From Labilibaculum sp. (GTDB lineage: Bacteria > Bacteroidota > Bacteroidia > Bacteroidales > Marinifilaceae), in NCBI GenBank assembly GCA_016342745.1, contig JAEINT010000002.1:186001-250000 (forward strand): DNA of 64,000 nucleotides, written 5' to 3'. Below are positions 36,456-46,356 of this stretch, one piece after another. The notes beneath the pieces are model-generated. The model had not been told where the DNA came from. It saw nothing but the letters and a program-made list of their open reading frames with translations, and made no database searches. Position 1 is the first letter of the stretch. Every line of letters begins with the position of its first letter. The position numbers and the translations under genes are program-made.

Positions 36456-38126
36456 TTAGTTATTAAGGTCGATTTGTGCCTGAACAGAGAGGGTGAATTT
36501 CAATTCATAATCTCCCTTTAATTTAACGGGAACTCCACCATTACTTGTGCTCACACTAGCGTTAATAATTAGGTTTTCGGTTTTATTTAGATTTTCGATC
36601 TGTGTTTGAGTCAATTTAATTTGATGTTCAACTTCCTTAATAGAACTAGGATCAACTTCACCAATTTTTGCTCCCGTGGTAAATACAGTAGCTGCATCTA
36701 TCACCTCATTGTCTGTAATTTCATCAATTATATTGTATGCTGCATCCGTAAAGTAAATTTTATCAATCATTACGTCAAGCGGATATCCATTTTCAGTAAC
36801 AATAACCACGGCTGCATTCATTATTTTATCAGCATCGCTAACGTCAAGATCCTCAATAGTGTCTCTCAGCATTAGTTTGTTTGCAGTAAAATCCAAAGGA
36901 ATATCAATTTCAATATCAACACCAATAGCTGAATTATTACTAATTAGGTTTGGAGTTGTTGGGGTAGGAGCAATTGCACCTACAGGATTTAAGGTAATAT
37001 CGCCCATGTACTCTAATCTGTCTGATGGTGGTAAAGCCATTAGATCAACAATATCGGAGTTGTTTTTATCATAGGTAATGATTTCTGTTATTGCATCAAT
37101 CGCCAAAGGATTGGTTGCTGAAACAGCATTAGGATAGTTTGGTTGCAATGCGTCAGGATTCAATGCAGCACTGGTTCCATCCGATGCGTAGCCAATTATG
37201 TCAGCATTTATTTGGAAAGGAACACCAACCGAATTCTCCATGTGTAGAGATATTTGAGGATTGGCAAATTGATAATCTCCTTCTATATCATCCCAAAAAT
37301 CAACATCCATATCAATGTTTCCAGCATCAAGAAGAATGCTTTGGTTGCCAAAATCACCTTGCGCCAATTCAAAATCAAGATTTTGAACCTCAAGATTGAT
37401 TCCAAGATCTCCAGTGCTTGTTATGATGCCACTTCCATTATTTAGGATGTTTATATCAAAAGTGATATCCACATCATTATTGGTCGTGTATGGTGTGTTG
37501 AAAAGTAAATTTAGATCTGCAAGATTTAATATTTCTACTTGATTTGGAATGTTAGGAGATAGCGTAAATGTTTCGTTAATAGGACTTCCTCCTGCAGTTC
37601 CGTTTGGAATCGAAACCAAAAGTTCTACTGTTGTGTTTAGCGGATTTGATAAGGTAAAACGGATATCGGCATTCAGATCTAACTCATAAAGTGTGATAGC
37701 CGTTGAGCCGCCTGTTGTAATTTGAATTTGATCGGTTTGAGGAGAGAATGTAGGTAGTAATCCGTAATCTATTCCAACACCAAAACTTGGTAAAGAATAA
37801 GATAAGTTAAGGGCCGATTGAGCTGGAAAATCCAAAACATCAGCAACATTATAAGTAAAAATATCTTCTTCCAAATACTTAATGTGTAAAAAACCTTCAG
37901 CATCTAACATGATGGTTTGATCGGCAGGGTCCGCTTCGTGTTGGTTTAATAAATACCATAAAGTATAAGTACCGTAACCAGCAGGGACAATCATATTCGG
38001 TGTCCAGTCAACTTGGTCAGATAGCTTATCCATATCGTAATCGTCTCCATCGAAACAAGATTGAGTGGATAAAGCTAAAATGCAGGCAAGAAGAAAAGGA
38101 ATCAGTGATTTAAATTTAAGTATCAT
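36456..38126 (-). CDS. Large envelope lipoprotein, unknown function
   Basis: The protein has 556 residues. The signal peptide MILKFKSLIPFLLACILALSTQSC ends in a lipobox with Cys24, followed by FDGDDYDMDK. The chain is beta-rich, with repeated Ig-like or jellyroll-like segments (LNADIRFTLSNPLNTTVELLVSIPNG, VDITFDINILNNGSGIITSTGDLGINLEVQ). I recognise it only as a Bacteroidota-type hypothetical lipoprotein. Its likely partner is the DUF5723 barrel encoded immediately downstream. Confidence 0.8.
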   Translation of the reverse strand: MILKFKSLIPFLLACILALSTQSCFDGDDYDMDKLSDQVDWTPNMIVPAGYGTYTLWYLLNQHEADPADQTIMLDAEGFLHIKYLEEDIFTYNVADVLDFPAQSALNLSYSLPSFGVGIDYGLLPTFSPQTDQIQITTGGSTAITLYELDLNADIRFTLSNPLNTTVELLVSIPNGTAGGSPINETFTLSPNIPNQVEILNLADLNLLFNTPYTTNNDVDITFDINILNNGSGIITSTGDLGINLEVQNLDFELAQGDFGNQSILLDAGNIDMDVDFWDDIEGDYQFANPQISLHMENSVGVPFQINADIIGYASDGTSAALNPDALQPNYPNAVSATNPLAIDAITEIITYDKNNSDIVDLMALPPSDRLEYMGDITLNPVGAIAPTPTTPNLISNNSAIGVDIEIDIPLDFTANKLMLRDTIEDLDVSDADKIMNAAVVIVTENGYPLDVMIDKIYFTDAAYNIIDEITDNEVIDAATVFTTGAKIGEVDPSSIKEVEHQIKLTQTQIENLNKTENLIINASVSTSNGGVPVKLKGDYELKFTLSVQAQIDLNN

Positions 38127-38296
38127 AGTCGTTTAATTAAATATACATTTTTTTAAGATGTACCGATTTATGGATCACAAACCCTAATCGTACATTCTCA
38201 AATAACAAGTATTTATTCAAGATAGTAAGAAAATCAAAGACTTAAGTAAGTTGATTTTTTTAATAGATGAATGGCTCGTTATTCTTGATAAAGCGA

Positions 38297-41059
38297 TTAT
38301 TGTACGGAATAGTTTAGAAGGAAGTTTCGATTGTCTCCAACATAAAGGTTAAAGGATTTATTGCCTGTTTTAGAAAATCCAATTGAGAACTCCGTATTTC
38401 CTTTTAAAGGAAATCCTTTGTGCTTGTTTCCACTTGGGTCAATAAGGAATATTTTATTTTCGTTTTCTAGACAAATTCCAATTTCAATATTTCTTCTAGA
38501 GAATTGATAAACATTCGGTTTGAAGCTAATGCTAGAATCAAATTTTTGATCTAATGTTTGCTTGCCAGCTGGATTAAATATCTTCAAAAAGTTGTAATCT
38601 GCAAATAGGTATTCATTTTTGCCATCGGCATTTAGGTCGGCCGCAGTAAAAAAATGAGCTTCGGAAAGTTGTGTGAAAGATTTCTTTTCAACTTTACCGT
38701 TTAAATAGCAGTAATAAATGTTTCCATTGTTGTCTGTCGTTACCAATCTGTCGCTAATATTACCAACTGCTTTTTCAAGATAAAAAGGATTGTTCACTGA
38801 TTTTGAAAACTGCACTTTTGGTTTAATTCTCTCTTGCCCACGACGGTTTAAAATATAGAATCTATACTTGTCGGCGTATACAATATAATCTTTGTTCTTA
38901 ATTCTAAAATGTTGAATCTCACCGGTTATTTCATTTTCAGATTTAGCAGGATTCCAACCAGTTAATGATTTTCCTTCTTTGGTATAAGCATATATCTTTC
39001 GATCCTTACAAGGAATAAAAAAGCGGTAGCTTTTATTTTTATCGTAGTCGAAAATAGAAACGCCACGAACAGCTTCTGCCTTAAGCTTTACAGGATAATT
39101 ATTGACATTATTTCCATTTCTATCGACCAAATGAAGTCTATTTTTCGTTGTGAAAAGGTATTGTAGTTTTCTATTTTTAAACAAATCGATCTGATGAACT
39201 TTACCAATAATTTGAGATTCCAGTTCTTTTTTCCATAAAACACGCCCCGACGGATTCAAAAGATGCAGCTGGTTGTTTATGTCCTGAACCAGAATTTCAT
39301 TCTCTTTAGTGTAATGATTTTGAACCAGGTAGGGTTTGTGTGCAAAACAAGTGTCTAGTCTCGATTCCCAATCGGTTTGAGGAGCTAATTCCAGAACTGG
39401 GTCGTATTCAATAAATAAATTGTTGTAAATCAAATTTCGATTTGAGCTTAGCTGTAAGCCAATTGCCTGAAATTTGTTTACACTTTCTTTGTTGTTTTTT
39501 ATCTCTTTCTGTAAATCAGCATTTAAAAAGCTTGAAATAAAAGCATTCGCCTTTGGTGTTGAGGTATAAAAATAGAAGTTTGCTTTGTTGGATAAATACT
39601 CCTTGTTTTCCTGATAGCTTTGGTTGGTGTCAAGCGTTTTTCCCAAAACTGATTCCTGAATGAATTCCGATAAGGAAGCGATGCTCGGGCCCATTATCAT
39701 GTAATTCTCAATAAAGGTGAAATAAGACGATGAGGCATCCGTAAAGAAGCTTCCAAATAACTTTTCAGGAATGCGATCTTCAGGTAATCGAAAAATATCG
39801 AAACTAGTTTCTTTGTCGAGCTGATATGTTCGTTTGTAATATGCTAATGTGCGTTGTTGTTTTTTTGCATAACCGTTAATCATTTTAAGCATCTTTTCCT
39901 TTGCAATGCTTGCACTTTTGGTTCTAATAATGGTAAAACGCTTGTTGGTTAATCCTTCCGAAAAGGCAAGTCCAATCTCTTTGTGAACAATCGAATAAAT
40001 GGCTTCTTCGTAATCAACGCCAGTTTTCTTTTTAATCTCGTTAATGTTTTTTTGATATTCAGACAATTTCCCCATCTGATCGAGAAACTTACGATACTTT
40101 CCTTTGTGCAAAGGAGCATCATCTATTCCCAAAATACTTAAAATGCTGGTACTCGATGGAATGATGGATTCCATTTCCATTTTAACTGGCTCTTGTTGAA
40201 GAAAAAGATTCATCAGGTTGCCTTGCTGAGGATCGCTATAAGTAAATCCGTTAAGCAGAATGATACGATTTCTGAAACTGAGATCTAGTTCGGTCCAGTT
40301 TGCCAGATTCGTATAATTGCGAATGAACTTACTGTATTGTTTATCTAAGGATAAAGAAACTTGCTTAGGATAGGTTTTTAGGTTAAAAAAGAGGTTTGCA
40401 TCAACATTTTTGCCAACTGTTCTTCTAATTTGTTCAAAACCTTTCGACTTGGAAATTGAGTTCTCGGTACTTAATTGGCGAAGCGAATTTTCTACCAATA
40501 ACATTGATCTACTGGCAACAAATAAGCCTTTCGAAAATGCAAAGTGTATTCCTTTTGCTTTAGGATCTTTTAAAGGAATACTGAACAAGGTTGTGTTGTG
40601 ATAAGATCGTTCTTTAACGGGTGATTCTAGTCCAACCCAATTGATAATCGAATTCTGAAGTTTTTTCTCTTCTAAATAGTCCGTTATGGGAAGGATGTAG
40701 AGGTATTCGATTTCATTTTTACCTTGCAGATGACTTGCCATGGTAAAGGATCGATCTAATGAAAAAGCTCCTTCAGAGCTAAAATTGCTTACCAGACTAT
40801 CAAGAAATTGAAGGTTCTTGTTAATATTAGCAATATCATCAAATTTGCTTAGCTCTTGCCAAACCCCTGTATTGTTCTCCAATTTTGAAATTAATTGTTC
40901 TAAACTTTCAAATTGAATAATCATTTCTGAGTTTACCGGAATTGCTGAGAAAGGATCAACACCTTTGTAAACCTTCTGCTTTTGAAGGTACAAGTAGCCT
41001 AAAACAATGATTGCCAGAAGAAATACGATTAAAAAAGAGCTTAGGATTTTTTTCAGCAT
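38297..41059 (-). CDS. Large membrane-anchored DUF3352/FG-GAP-like protein
   Basis: The protein has 920 residues with an N-terminal transmembrane anchor (SSFLIVFLLAIIVLGYLYLQ). Residues 30-540 resemble the DUF3352-type repeated alpha/beta domain (VPVNSEMIIQFESLEQLISKLENN, then FAFSKGLFVASRSMLLVENSLRQL). Residues 570-920 form a beta-propeller-like part with FG-GAP-like strands (AADLNADGKNEYLFADYNFLKIFNPAGK, LVTTDNNGNIYYCYLNGKV). It probably faces the periplasm. The function is unknown. Monocistronic. Confidence 0.78.
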   Translation of the reverse strand: MLKKILSSFLIVFLLAIIVLGYLYLQKQKVYKGVDPFSAIPVNSEMIIQFESLEQLISKLENNTGVWQELSKFDDIANINKNLQFLDSLVSNFSSEGAFSLDRSFTMASHLQGKNEIEYLYILPITDYLEEKKLQNSIINWVGLESPVKERSYHNTTLFSIPLKDPKAKGIHFAFSKGLFVASRSMLLVENSLRQLSTENSISKSKGFEQIRRTVGKNVDANLFFNLKTYPKQVSLSLDKQYSKFIRNYTNLANWTELDLSFRNRIILLNGFTYSDPQQGNLMNLFLQQEPVKMEMESIIPSSTSILSILGIDDAPLHKGKYRKFLDQMGKLSEYQKNINEIKKKTGVDYEEAIYSIVHKEIGLAFSEGLTNKRFTIIRTKSASIAKEKMLKMINGYAKKQQRTLAYYKRTYQLDKETSFDIFRLPEDRIPEKLFGSFFTDASSSYFTFIENYMIMGPSIASLSEFIQESVLGKTLDTNQSYQENKEYLSNKANFYFYTSTPKANAFISSFLNADLQKEIKNNKESVNKFQAIGLQLSSNRNLIYNNLFIEYDPVLELAPQTDWESRLDTCFAHKPYLVQNHYTKENEILVQDINNQLHLLNPSGRVLWKKELESQIIGKVHQIDLFKNRKLQYLFTTKNRLHLVDRNGNNVNNYPVKLKAEAVRGVSIFDYDKNKSYRFFIPCKDRKIYAYTKEGKSLTGWNPAKSENEITGEIQHFRIKNKDYIVYADKYRFYILNRRGQERIKPKVQFSKSVNNPFYLEKAVGNISDRLVTTDNNGNIYYCYLNGKVEKKSFTQLSEAHFFTAADLNADGKNEYLFADYNFLKIFNPAGKQTLDQKFDSSISFKPNVYQFSRRNIEIGICLENENKIFLIDPSGNKHKGFPLKGNTEFSIGFSKTGNKSFNLYVGDNRNFLLNYSVQ

Positions 41060-41165
41060 GGTAAATTCGGTTGCATGGTATAGTGATTGATCAAAATTAA
41101 CAATTTATCGATTGTTTTAAAATTATGTGTAGGATATTCTGAGATCTTATTGAAAGCAATTTTAT

Positions 41166-41201
41166 GTGCAAAAAAATACCCCGACAAGTGCCGAGGTATT
41201 T
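41166..41201 (-). terminator. Rho-independent terminator
   Basis: On the minus strand AATACCTCGG-CACTTG-TCGGGGTATT is followed by T7. It ends the aldehyde dehydrogenase gene. Confidence 0.85.
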
Positions 41202-41235
41202 TCCTAATAAAAAGTAAGTGTTTGGTGTGTTGTGT

Positions 41236-42768
41236 CTAAAAATCAAACTTAATTCCTTGTGCTAATGGCAAATCTTCACCATAATTAATTGTGTTGGTTT
41301 GTCTGCGCATATAGGTCTTCCAAGAATCAGAACCAGACTCTCGTCCGCCACCAGTTTCTTTTTCTCCTCCAAAAGCACCACCAATTTCGGCACCTGAGGT
41401 TCCGATATTTACGTTGGCAATACCACAATCGCTACCAACAGCAGAGATAAAGGTTTGAGCTTCACGCATGTTCATCGTAAAAATAGAAGATGAAAGTCCT
41501 TGAGGAACATCATTGTGCAATTGAATTGCCTCGTCTAAAGTTTTGTATTTCATGATGTAAAGAACAGGAACAAATGATTCATCCTGAACAATTTGCCAAT
41601 GGTTTTCAACCTCGCAGAATGTTGGTACAACAAAGTTACCATCCAATACCTTATCGCCAAAGATAATCTTGCCACCGGCTTTTTTAACTTCGGCAATGGC
41701 ATTCTTGTATACTTCAACAGCACCTTCATCAATAACAGGTCCAACCAATGTTTTTTCGTCAAGCGGATTTCCAATTTTGCCTTCCACTTGCTTGTAAGCA
41801 TTTAGCAAACGGTTTTTTACATCATCGTAAATATCTTCGTGTATAATTAGGCGTCGGGTAGAGGTACATCTTTGTCCCGCAGTTCCAACCGATCCGAAAA
41901 CAATACCAGGAATTGCCAAGTCTATATCAGCAGATGGTGCCATGATTATTGCATTGTTACCACCCAATTCGGCAATTGTTCTGCCCAAGCGAGCACCCAC
42001 CTTTTCAGCAACTCTTTTACCAATTGCCGTTGATCCGGTAACGGAAATTAGCGGAACTCTTTTGTCTTCGATAAAATTATCGCCCATAACCGATGATTTG
42101 GCTACTACCAAATTGAAAACACCTTCGGGTACGTTGTTATCTTTTAATACTTTTTGAATGATATTATGGCAAGCTAGTGCACACAAAGGAACTTTTGAAC
42201 TAGGTTTCCAAATAATTACATCGCCACAAACTGCAGCAAGCATTGCGTTCCAGGCCCAAACAGCAACAGGAAAGTTAAAGGCTGAAATTACGCCAACAAT
42301 TCCCAAAGGATGATATTGATCCATCATTTTGTGATCTGGACGCTCAGAGTGCATGGTAAATCCGTAAAGCATACGTGATTGACCAACAGCAAAATCGCAA
42401 ATGTCGATCATTTCCTGTACCTCACCAAGTCCTTCTTGGTAGATTTTCCCCATTTCGAGACTTACCAATTTGCCTAAATCATCTTTGGCATCTCGAAGTG
42501 CATTTCCTATTTGTCTAACAATTTCACCACGTTTTGGTGCAGGCATTTTTCGCCACACTTGAAAGGCTTCTTGCGCAGTTTCAAGAACTTTTTCATAATC
42601 ATCTCGATCAGCATTTTTAACTTTTGCAATAAGAGATCCATCAATAGGAGAAATCGATTCGGTTACAGCTCCATTGCATTCAATCCATTTTGATCCGGTT
42701 GAAACCCCTTGGTTAATTTCTTTTATGCCTAATCTTTGTAGTGTTTCCTGAACGCCAAATTCTTTCAT
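41236..42768 (-). CDS. ALDH7-family aldehyde dehydrogenase (aminoadipate-semialdehyde type)
   Basis: The protein has 510 residues, the length of antiquitin/ALDH7A1. Catalytic Cys301 lies in GTAGQRCTST and Glu267 in AELGGNN; the cofactor segment is SVTGSTAIGKRV. The stretch GTSGAEIGGAFGGEKETGGGRESGSDSWKTYMRRQTNT is characteristic of the L-aminoadipate-semialdehyde (piperideine-6-carboxylate) dehydrogenase branch, which completes lysine degradation to 2-aminoadipate. No other lysine catabolic gene is in the window. Confidence 0.9.
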   Translation of the reverse strand: MKEFGVQETLQRLGIKEINQGVSTGSKWIECNGAVTESISPIDGSLIAKVKNADRDDYEKVLETAQEAFQVWRKMPAPKRGEIVRQIGNALRDAKDDLGKLVSLEMGKIYQEGLGEVQEMIDICDFAVGQSRMLYGFTMHSERPDHKMMDQYHPLGIVGVISAFNFPVAVWAWNAMLAAVCGDVIIWKPSSKVPLCALACHNIIQKVLKDNNVPEGVFNLVVAKSSVMGDNFIEDKRVPLISVTGSTAIGKRVAEKVGARLGRTIAELGGNNAIIMAPSADIDLAIPGIVFGSVGTAGQRCTSTRRLIIHEDIYDDVKNRLLNAYKQVEGKIGNPLDEKTLVGPVIDEGAVEVYKNAIAEVKKAGGKIIFGDKVLDGNFVVPTFCEVENHWQIVQDESFVPVLYIMKYKTLDEAIQLHNDVPQGLSSSIFTMNMREAQTFISAVGSDCGIANVNIGTSGAEIGGAFGGEKETGGGRESGSDSWKTYMRRQTNTINYGEDLPLAQGIKFDF

Positions 42769-42914
42769 GTTGTATTCGTTTTTTGCTTTGACAAAAGCTT
42801 GATCTTAGTCAAAAGTGGTTTGTGTTTTTGGATTTTTTACATCCTTTGAACAAGATAACAAATGAAAGCCCAATGGGCTATGATTTTTATCATATATCTA
42901 GTCTAAATAAAGGC

Positions 42915-42948
42915 AAGAAAAAACCCGAATTGTTTAGATTCGGGTTCT
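42915..42948 (-). terminator. Rho-independent terminator
   Basis: The stem AACCCGAAT/ATTCGGGTT is followed by TTTTTTC on the minus strand, 36 bp past the DHODH-like gene stop. Confidence 0.88.
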
Positions 42949-42983
42949 GATGATATTGATAATTAAAATTTGAGACTTTTTAT

Positions 42984-43976
42984 TTACATCACGAAGTTTC
43001 TGAATTGCTTCATGAATTGTACTCTTTCGAATGCCGCAGGATCGTTTGATTTACTTTGGCTCATCTTCCCCTTAAATTCTTGAAGACTCTTGAAACCTTG
43101 CTTTTCCATCCATGAGAAAATTTCCTTGTTAAGGATGTCGATATACTCAGGGCCATTTTTATACAAGATGGAAGCCAGTTGAACTGCATCAGCTCCAGCA
43201 AGTATGTGTTTAATAATGCTTTCGGATGTGTGAATTCCAGTTGTTCCAGCAATAGAACATTTTACGCGTTCCGACATAATTCCTGTCCATCGCAAGGAGT
43301 TTTTGTAATCGTCAGAGCTTGATAAAACTTGTCCGCTTGTTACGGTCAAATTATTAATGTCAAAATCAGGACTGTAAAAGCGATTGAACATCACTACACC
43401 ATCAACAGCCATTTCATCTAATCGACTAATAAGATTAGATAAGTTTGAATGATATGGGCTTATTTTTAATGCTACTGGAATGGCAACTTGTTCTTTGACC
43501 GTTTTTAATACGTCGTAATAAATTTGCTCGTTTTCATCACCTGTTCTGTTCATGTCAGTTGGCAATACAAACAAGTTAATTTCAATGGCATCAGCTCCGG
43601 CTTTTTCAATTTCTTGAGCAAAATAGGTCCATTTTTGAGCGCTAACACAGTTTATACTTGCTATAATTGGAATCGAAACAGCTGATTTTGCTTCTTGAAT
43701 TAACCTCAAATATTTGCGTACGGTATCTTCCTTAGGATCTTCATCCATATAATCGAAGGTTTCAGGATAAACATACGGACGACTGGTCATGGCAAGCATT
43801 TGCTCATCCATTTCCATAATGATTTCTTCTTCGAATAAAGATTTTAATACGATAGCACCGGCTCCATGAACTTCTAATTCAATTAATTTTTCAATTGAAT
43901 CGGTTAGTCCAGAACTTGCTGCAATAATTGGACTACTTAGGTCCAATCCAAGATAGTTCGTTGTTAAATTTGGCAT
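42984..43976 (-). CDS. Dihydroorotate dehydrogenase-like FMN protein
   Basis: The protein has 330 residues, a TIM barrel starting LTTNYLGLDLSSPIIAASSGLTDSIEKL. The FMN-phosphate region is near IAGTTGIHTSESIIKHILAGADAVQLAS. In true PyrD the barrel contains an ELNxSCPN segment; here the equivalent reads AIEINLFVLPTDMNRTG, so the usual Cys/Asn motif is absent. It is therefore best called a DHODH-like protein, a family conserved in Bacteroidota and anaerobes with unknown substrate, not PyrD. Monocistronic. Confidence 0.85.
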   Translation of the reverse strand: MPNLTTNYLGLDLSSPIIAASSGLTDSIEKLIELEVHGAGAIVLKSLFEEEIIMEMDEQMLAMTSRPYVYPETFDYMDEDPKEDTVRKYLRLIQEAKSAVSIPIIASINCVSAQKWTYFAQEIEKAGADAIEINLFVLPTDMNRTGDENEQIYYDVLKTVKEQVAIPVALKISPYHSNLSNLISRLDEMAVDGVVMFNRFYSPDFDINNLTVTSGQVLSSSDDYKNSLRWTGIMSERVKCSIAGTTGIHTSESIIKHILAGADAVQLASILYKNGPEYIDILNKEIFSWMEKQGFKSLQEFKGKMSQSKSNDPAAFERVQFMKQFRNFVM

Positions 43977-44273
43977 AATTAGGATAGTTTGATTATGTTT
44001 TTGTTGTTATTTGTTATCAAATGTAGTTTCGTAACTAGATTATAACAAATCAATAATCTTTATACTAATATAGAAAATACTTATCTATTTACAGTTGGAA
44101 TTACGGGTAAATGATAGTGCTTAGGAAATTACCTATTAAATCTAAGGCTTGTTTTGCAAACGATTTCAGCTTTGATTGAAAAATGAATTTGCAGTATCTT
44201 TCAATTTTCCCTTTTTTTGTAATTCAATCTTAAAAAATGATTTGTAAAATCAAATCTTAACCTACTAACTAGC

Positions 44274-45812
44274 ATGCAAAAAACAAACAAAAAAAGACGA
44301 AGCTGGACAGATCGTTTTTTAACTGTGACGGAAAAATTTGGGAATGCACTTCCACATCCCGCAACCCTATTTGCAATATTTGCCTTATTAGCGATTTTAT
44401 TATCAGGCTTGTTTTCTCTCTTGGGTTGGCAGGCTGTTCATCCAGGAACTAAAGAAACCATCGAAGTTGTTAATCTTTTATCGATAGAAGGACTGCATCG
44501 CATTCTAATTGAGATGGTGGACAATTTTACGGGTTTTGCACCTTTGGGCATTGTTATGGTTGCTATGTTAGGAATTGGTATTGCTGAAAGTAGTGGACTA
44601 ATTGGAACGCTTATTCGTAAACTGGTATTGTCTGCACCGAAAAAGTGGTTGACTTTTGTACTTGTTTTGGCGGGTATTTTGTCAAATACTGCTTCGGATG
44701 TAGGCTACGTGCTTTTAATTCCTTTGGCTGGAATTATTTTTGTTGCTGTCGATCGTCATCCAATTGCGGGTATGGCTGCTGCTTTTGCCGGGGTGTCAGG
44801 GGGATTTTCAGCAAACCTAATTTTGGGAACAATTGATCCTTTATTAGCGGGTCTTTCGCAGGAAGCTGCTCGAATAGTAGATCCAACAGTTGTCGTAAAC
44901 CCAACAGCCAATTATTATTTTATGGTGGTTTCAACTTTTGTTATTGCAACGGTCGGAACGCTTGTTACCGAAAAAATTATAGAGCCTCGTCTTGGTGTAT
45001 ACAAAGATGCTGCCGATCACAAAGAAGAAATTCATGAATTGAATGATTTAGAGCGACGTGGATTGCGTTGGGCTTTATATGTAGTTCTTTTCCTTACTGC
45101 CATTACCATTTGGGGATTAGTTCCAGAAAATGGATTTTTCCGCGGACCAGATGGCGGATTCTTAAGCTCACCACTAATTAAAGGAGTTGTTGCGATATTG
45201 TTTGTAGGAGCAGGTGGATGCGGTATTGCTTACGGATTTGGAGCTAAGGTTTTTAAGTCCGATGCGGATATAATGAAGGGAATGGGGAAATCCATGGAAA
45301 CCCTTGCGGGATATTATGTACTTGTCTTTTTTGCGGCACAATTTGTAGCCTATTTTAAATGGTCGAACTTAGGAGTAATCATGGCTATTAAAGGTGCAGG
45401 AGCACTAATGGCTGCTGATATTGGTATGATACCATTAATGATCCTTTTTGTACTGTTATCGGCTCTAATAAATATGTTGATGGGATCGGCTTCGGCAAAG
45501 TGGGCGATTATGGCTCCTATTTTTATTCCGATGTTTATGCTGATGGGATATTCTCCAGAACTATCGCAAGTGGTGTATCGTATTGGTGATTCTGTAACCA
45601 ATGTAATTTCCCCAATGATGAGTTTCTTTGCACTAATTATTGCTTACGTTCAGAAATACGATAAGCAATCGGGTATAGGAACCATTATCGCAACCATGTT
45701 ACCCTATTCGGTGGCTTTCTTTGTCGTATGGGTAATATTATTGATGGGATGGATATTGTTAGGCTTACCATTAGGACCAGGAGCAGGCTTAGAATATACA
45801 ATGCCAAATTAA
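44274..45812 (+). CDS. AbgT family transporter
   Basis: The protein has 512 residues and about 11-12 transmembrane helices. The N-terminus [40 protein letters not shown] and later [49 protein letters not shown] are typical of AbgT/MtrF proteins. Members import p-aminobenzoyl-glutamate or export sulfonamides. No amidohydrolase (AbgA/B) lies beside it, so import or efflux cannot be decided. Confidence 0.93.
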   Translation: MQKTNKKRRSWTDRFLTVTEKFGNALPHPATLFAIFALLAILLSGLFSLLGWQAVHPGTKETIEVVNLLSIEGLHRILIEMVDNFTGFAPLGIVMVAMLGIGIAESSGLIGTLIRKLVLSAPKKWLTFVLVLAGILSNTASDVGYVLLIPLAGIIFVAVDRHPIAGMAAAFAGVSGGFSANLILGTIDPLLAGLSQEAARIVDPTVVVNPTANYYFMVVSTFVIATVGTLVTEKIIEPRLGVYKDAADHKEEIHELNDLERRGLRWALYVVLFLTAITIWGLVPENGFFRGPDGGFLSSPLIKGVVAILFVGAGGCGIAYGFGAKVFKSDADIMKGMGKSMETLAGYYVLVFFAAQFVAYFKWSNLGVIMAIKGAGALMAADIGMIPLMILFVLLSALINMLMGSASAKWAIMAPIFIPMFMLMGYSPELSQVVYRIGDSVTNVISPMMSFFALIIAYVQKYDKQSGIGTIIATMLPYSVAFFVVWVILLMGWILLGLPLGPGAGLEYTMPN

Positions 45813-45827
45813 ACTAATAAAGTGAAA

Positions 45828-45872
45828 CTCAGCACATCGGCCGTGTACTGTCTTTTGTGCTGATTTTTTTCT
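45828..45872 (+). terminator. Rho-independent terminator
   Basis: The arms TCAGCACA and TGTGCTGA enclose about 19 bases and are followed by T7 with further T-rich sequence. It lies after the AbgT gene. Confidence 0.8.
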
Positions 45873-45904
45873 TTTACTTTTTTTCAAAAAAAGATAGATT
45901 TTGT

Positions 45905-45935
45905 TTTGCGAGAATGAAACAATTATCTACATTTG
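45905..45935 (+). promoter_or_regulatory. Promoter of tRNA-Leu (Bacteroidota -33/-7)
   Basis: TTTG (45905-45908), a 19-bp spacer and TACATTTG (45928-45935) match the Bacteroidota consensus exactly. The tRNA begins 20 bp downstream. Confidence 0.85.
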
Positions 45936-45954
45936 CATCGCATTCAAAAGCAAT

Positions 45955-46036
45955 GCCCAGGTGGCGGAATTGGTAGACGCGCTGGTCTCAAACACCAGTG
46001 GGGCAACCCGTGCCGGTTCGATCCCGGCCCTGGGTA
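45955..46036 (+). tRNA. tRNA-Leu (anticodon CAA)
   Basis: An 82-nt class II tRNA. The acceptor GCCCAGG pairs with CCTGGGT (with a G-U end pair). The anticodon stem CTGGT/ACCAG has loop CTCAAAC with CAA at 45989-45991, reading UUG. A variable arm (TGGGGCAACCCG) and the T arm GCCGG-TTCGATC-CCGGC follow. CCA is not fully encoded. Its 3' 13 bp form the left att core of the mobile element, and the integration keeps the tRNA intact. Confidence 0.96.
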
Positions 46037-46037
46037 C
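46025..46037. repeat. attL core (direct repeat in tRNA 3' end)
   Basis: CGGCCCTGGGTAC is identical to 62451-62463. The repeat spans the T-stem/acceptor 3' part of tRNA-Leu, a classic target of tyrosine integrases. Flanks of the two copies differ (AAAAACCC here against TGAAAGTG at the right end), so the identity ends sharply at 13 bp. Confidence 0.88.
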
Positions 46038-46038
46038 A

Positions 46039-46080
46039 AAAACCCTCGTAGACAGCAATGTTTACGAGGGTTTTAATTTT
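46039..46080 (+). terminator. Element-borne terminator after tRNA-Leu
   Basis: The stem AAACCCTCGTA/TACGAGGGTTT is followed by TAATTTTT. It replaces the native tRNA terminator, which the insertion moved to 62475. It sits immediately inside the left att core. Confidence 0.85.
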
Positions 46081-46082
46081 TA

Positions 46083-46102
46083 GGGGAACGAATGGGGGAA
46101 CG
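46083..46102 (+). promoter_or_regulatory. Paired GGGGAACG sites, left end (likely integrase arm sites)
   Basis: GGGGAACG occurs at 46083-46090 and 46095-46102, same orientation, 12 bp apart. The same pair with the same spacing occurs at the right end (62326-62345). Position inside both att sites suggests arm-type binding sites for the integrase or its accessory factor. The 46103-46317 stretch holds nothing else clear. Confidence 0.65.
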
Positions 46103-46317
46103 TTTGAGAGTATTAAAATTTCAATAGAGAATTGCTGGATAAGCTCAAAAGTGAACTTTTTGATCCTTTTTAAGAATCCATTTAAGGCGGTTTGTAACTC
46201 TTTAACGGGATAACACACTCTAAATCTCAATGCAATCATTCAAAGCCTCCCAAAGAACTATACAGGTCTTTGATTCTATAATTAAAGCGATAAGACTTCT
46301 CAGCAACATTATCACCT

Positions 46318-46356
46318 AAAAAACAAATCCCCACAAGAAAACTGGTGAGGATTTAG
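46318..46356 (-). terminator. Terminator of the DUF6119 gene
   Basis: On the minus strand AAATCC-T-CAC/GTG-G-GGATTT forms a hairpin followed by TTTGTTTTTT. It lies about 150 bp past the DUF6119 stop; the stretch between is AT-rich, with an ATT-repeat near 46400. Confidence 0.7.

Noticed and set aside
45988-46239. Minus-strand ORF across tRNA-Leu
   Set aside because: It overlaps the tRNA and att site, a well-known false call (GRDRTGTGCPTGV-type peptide).
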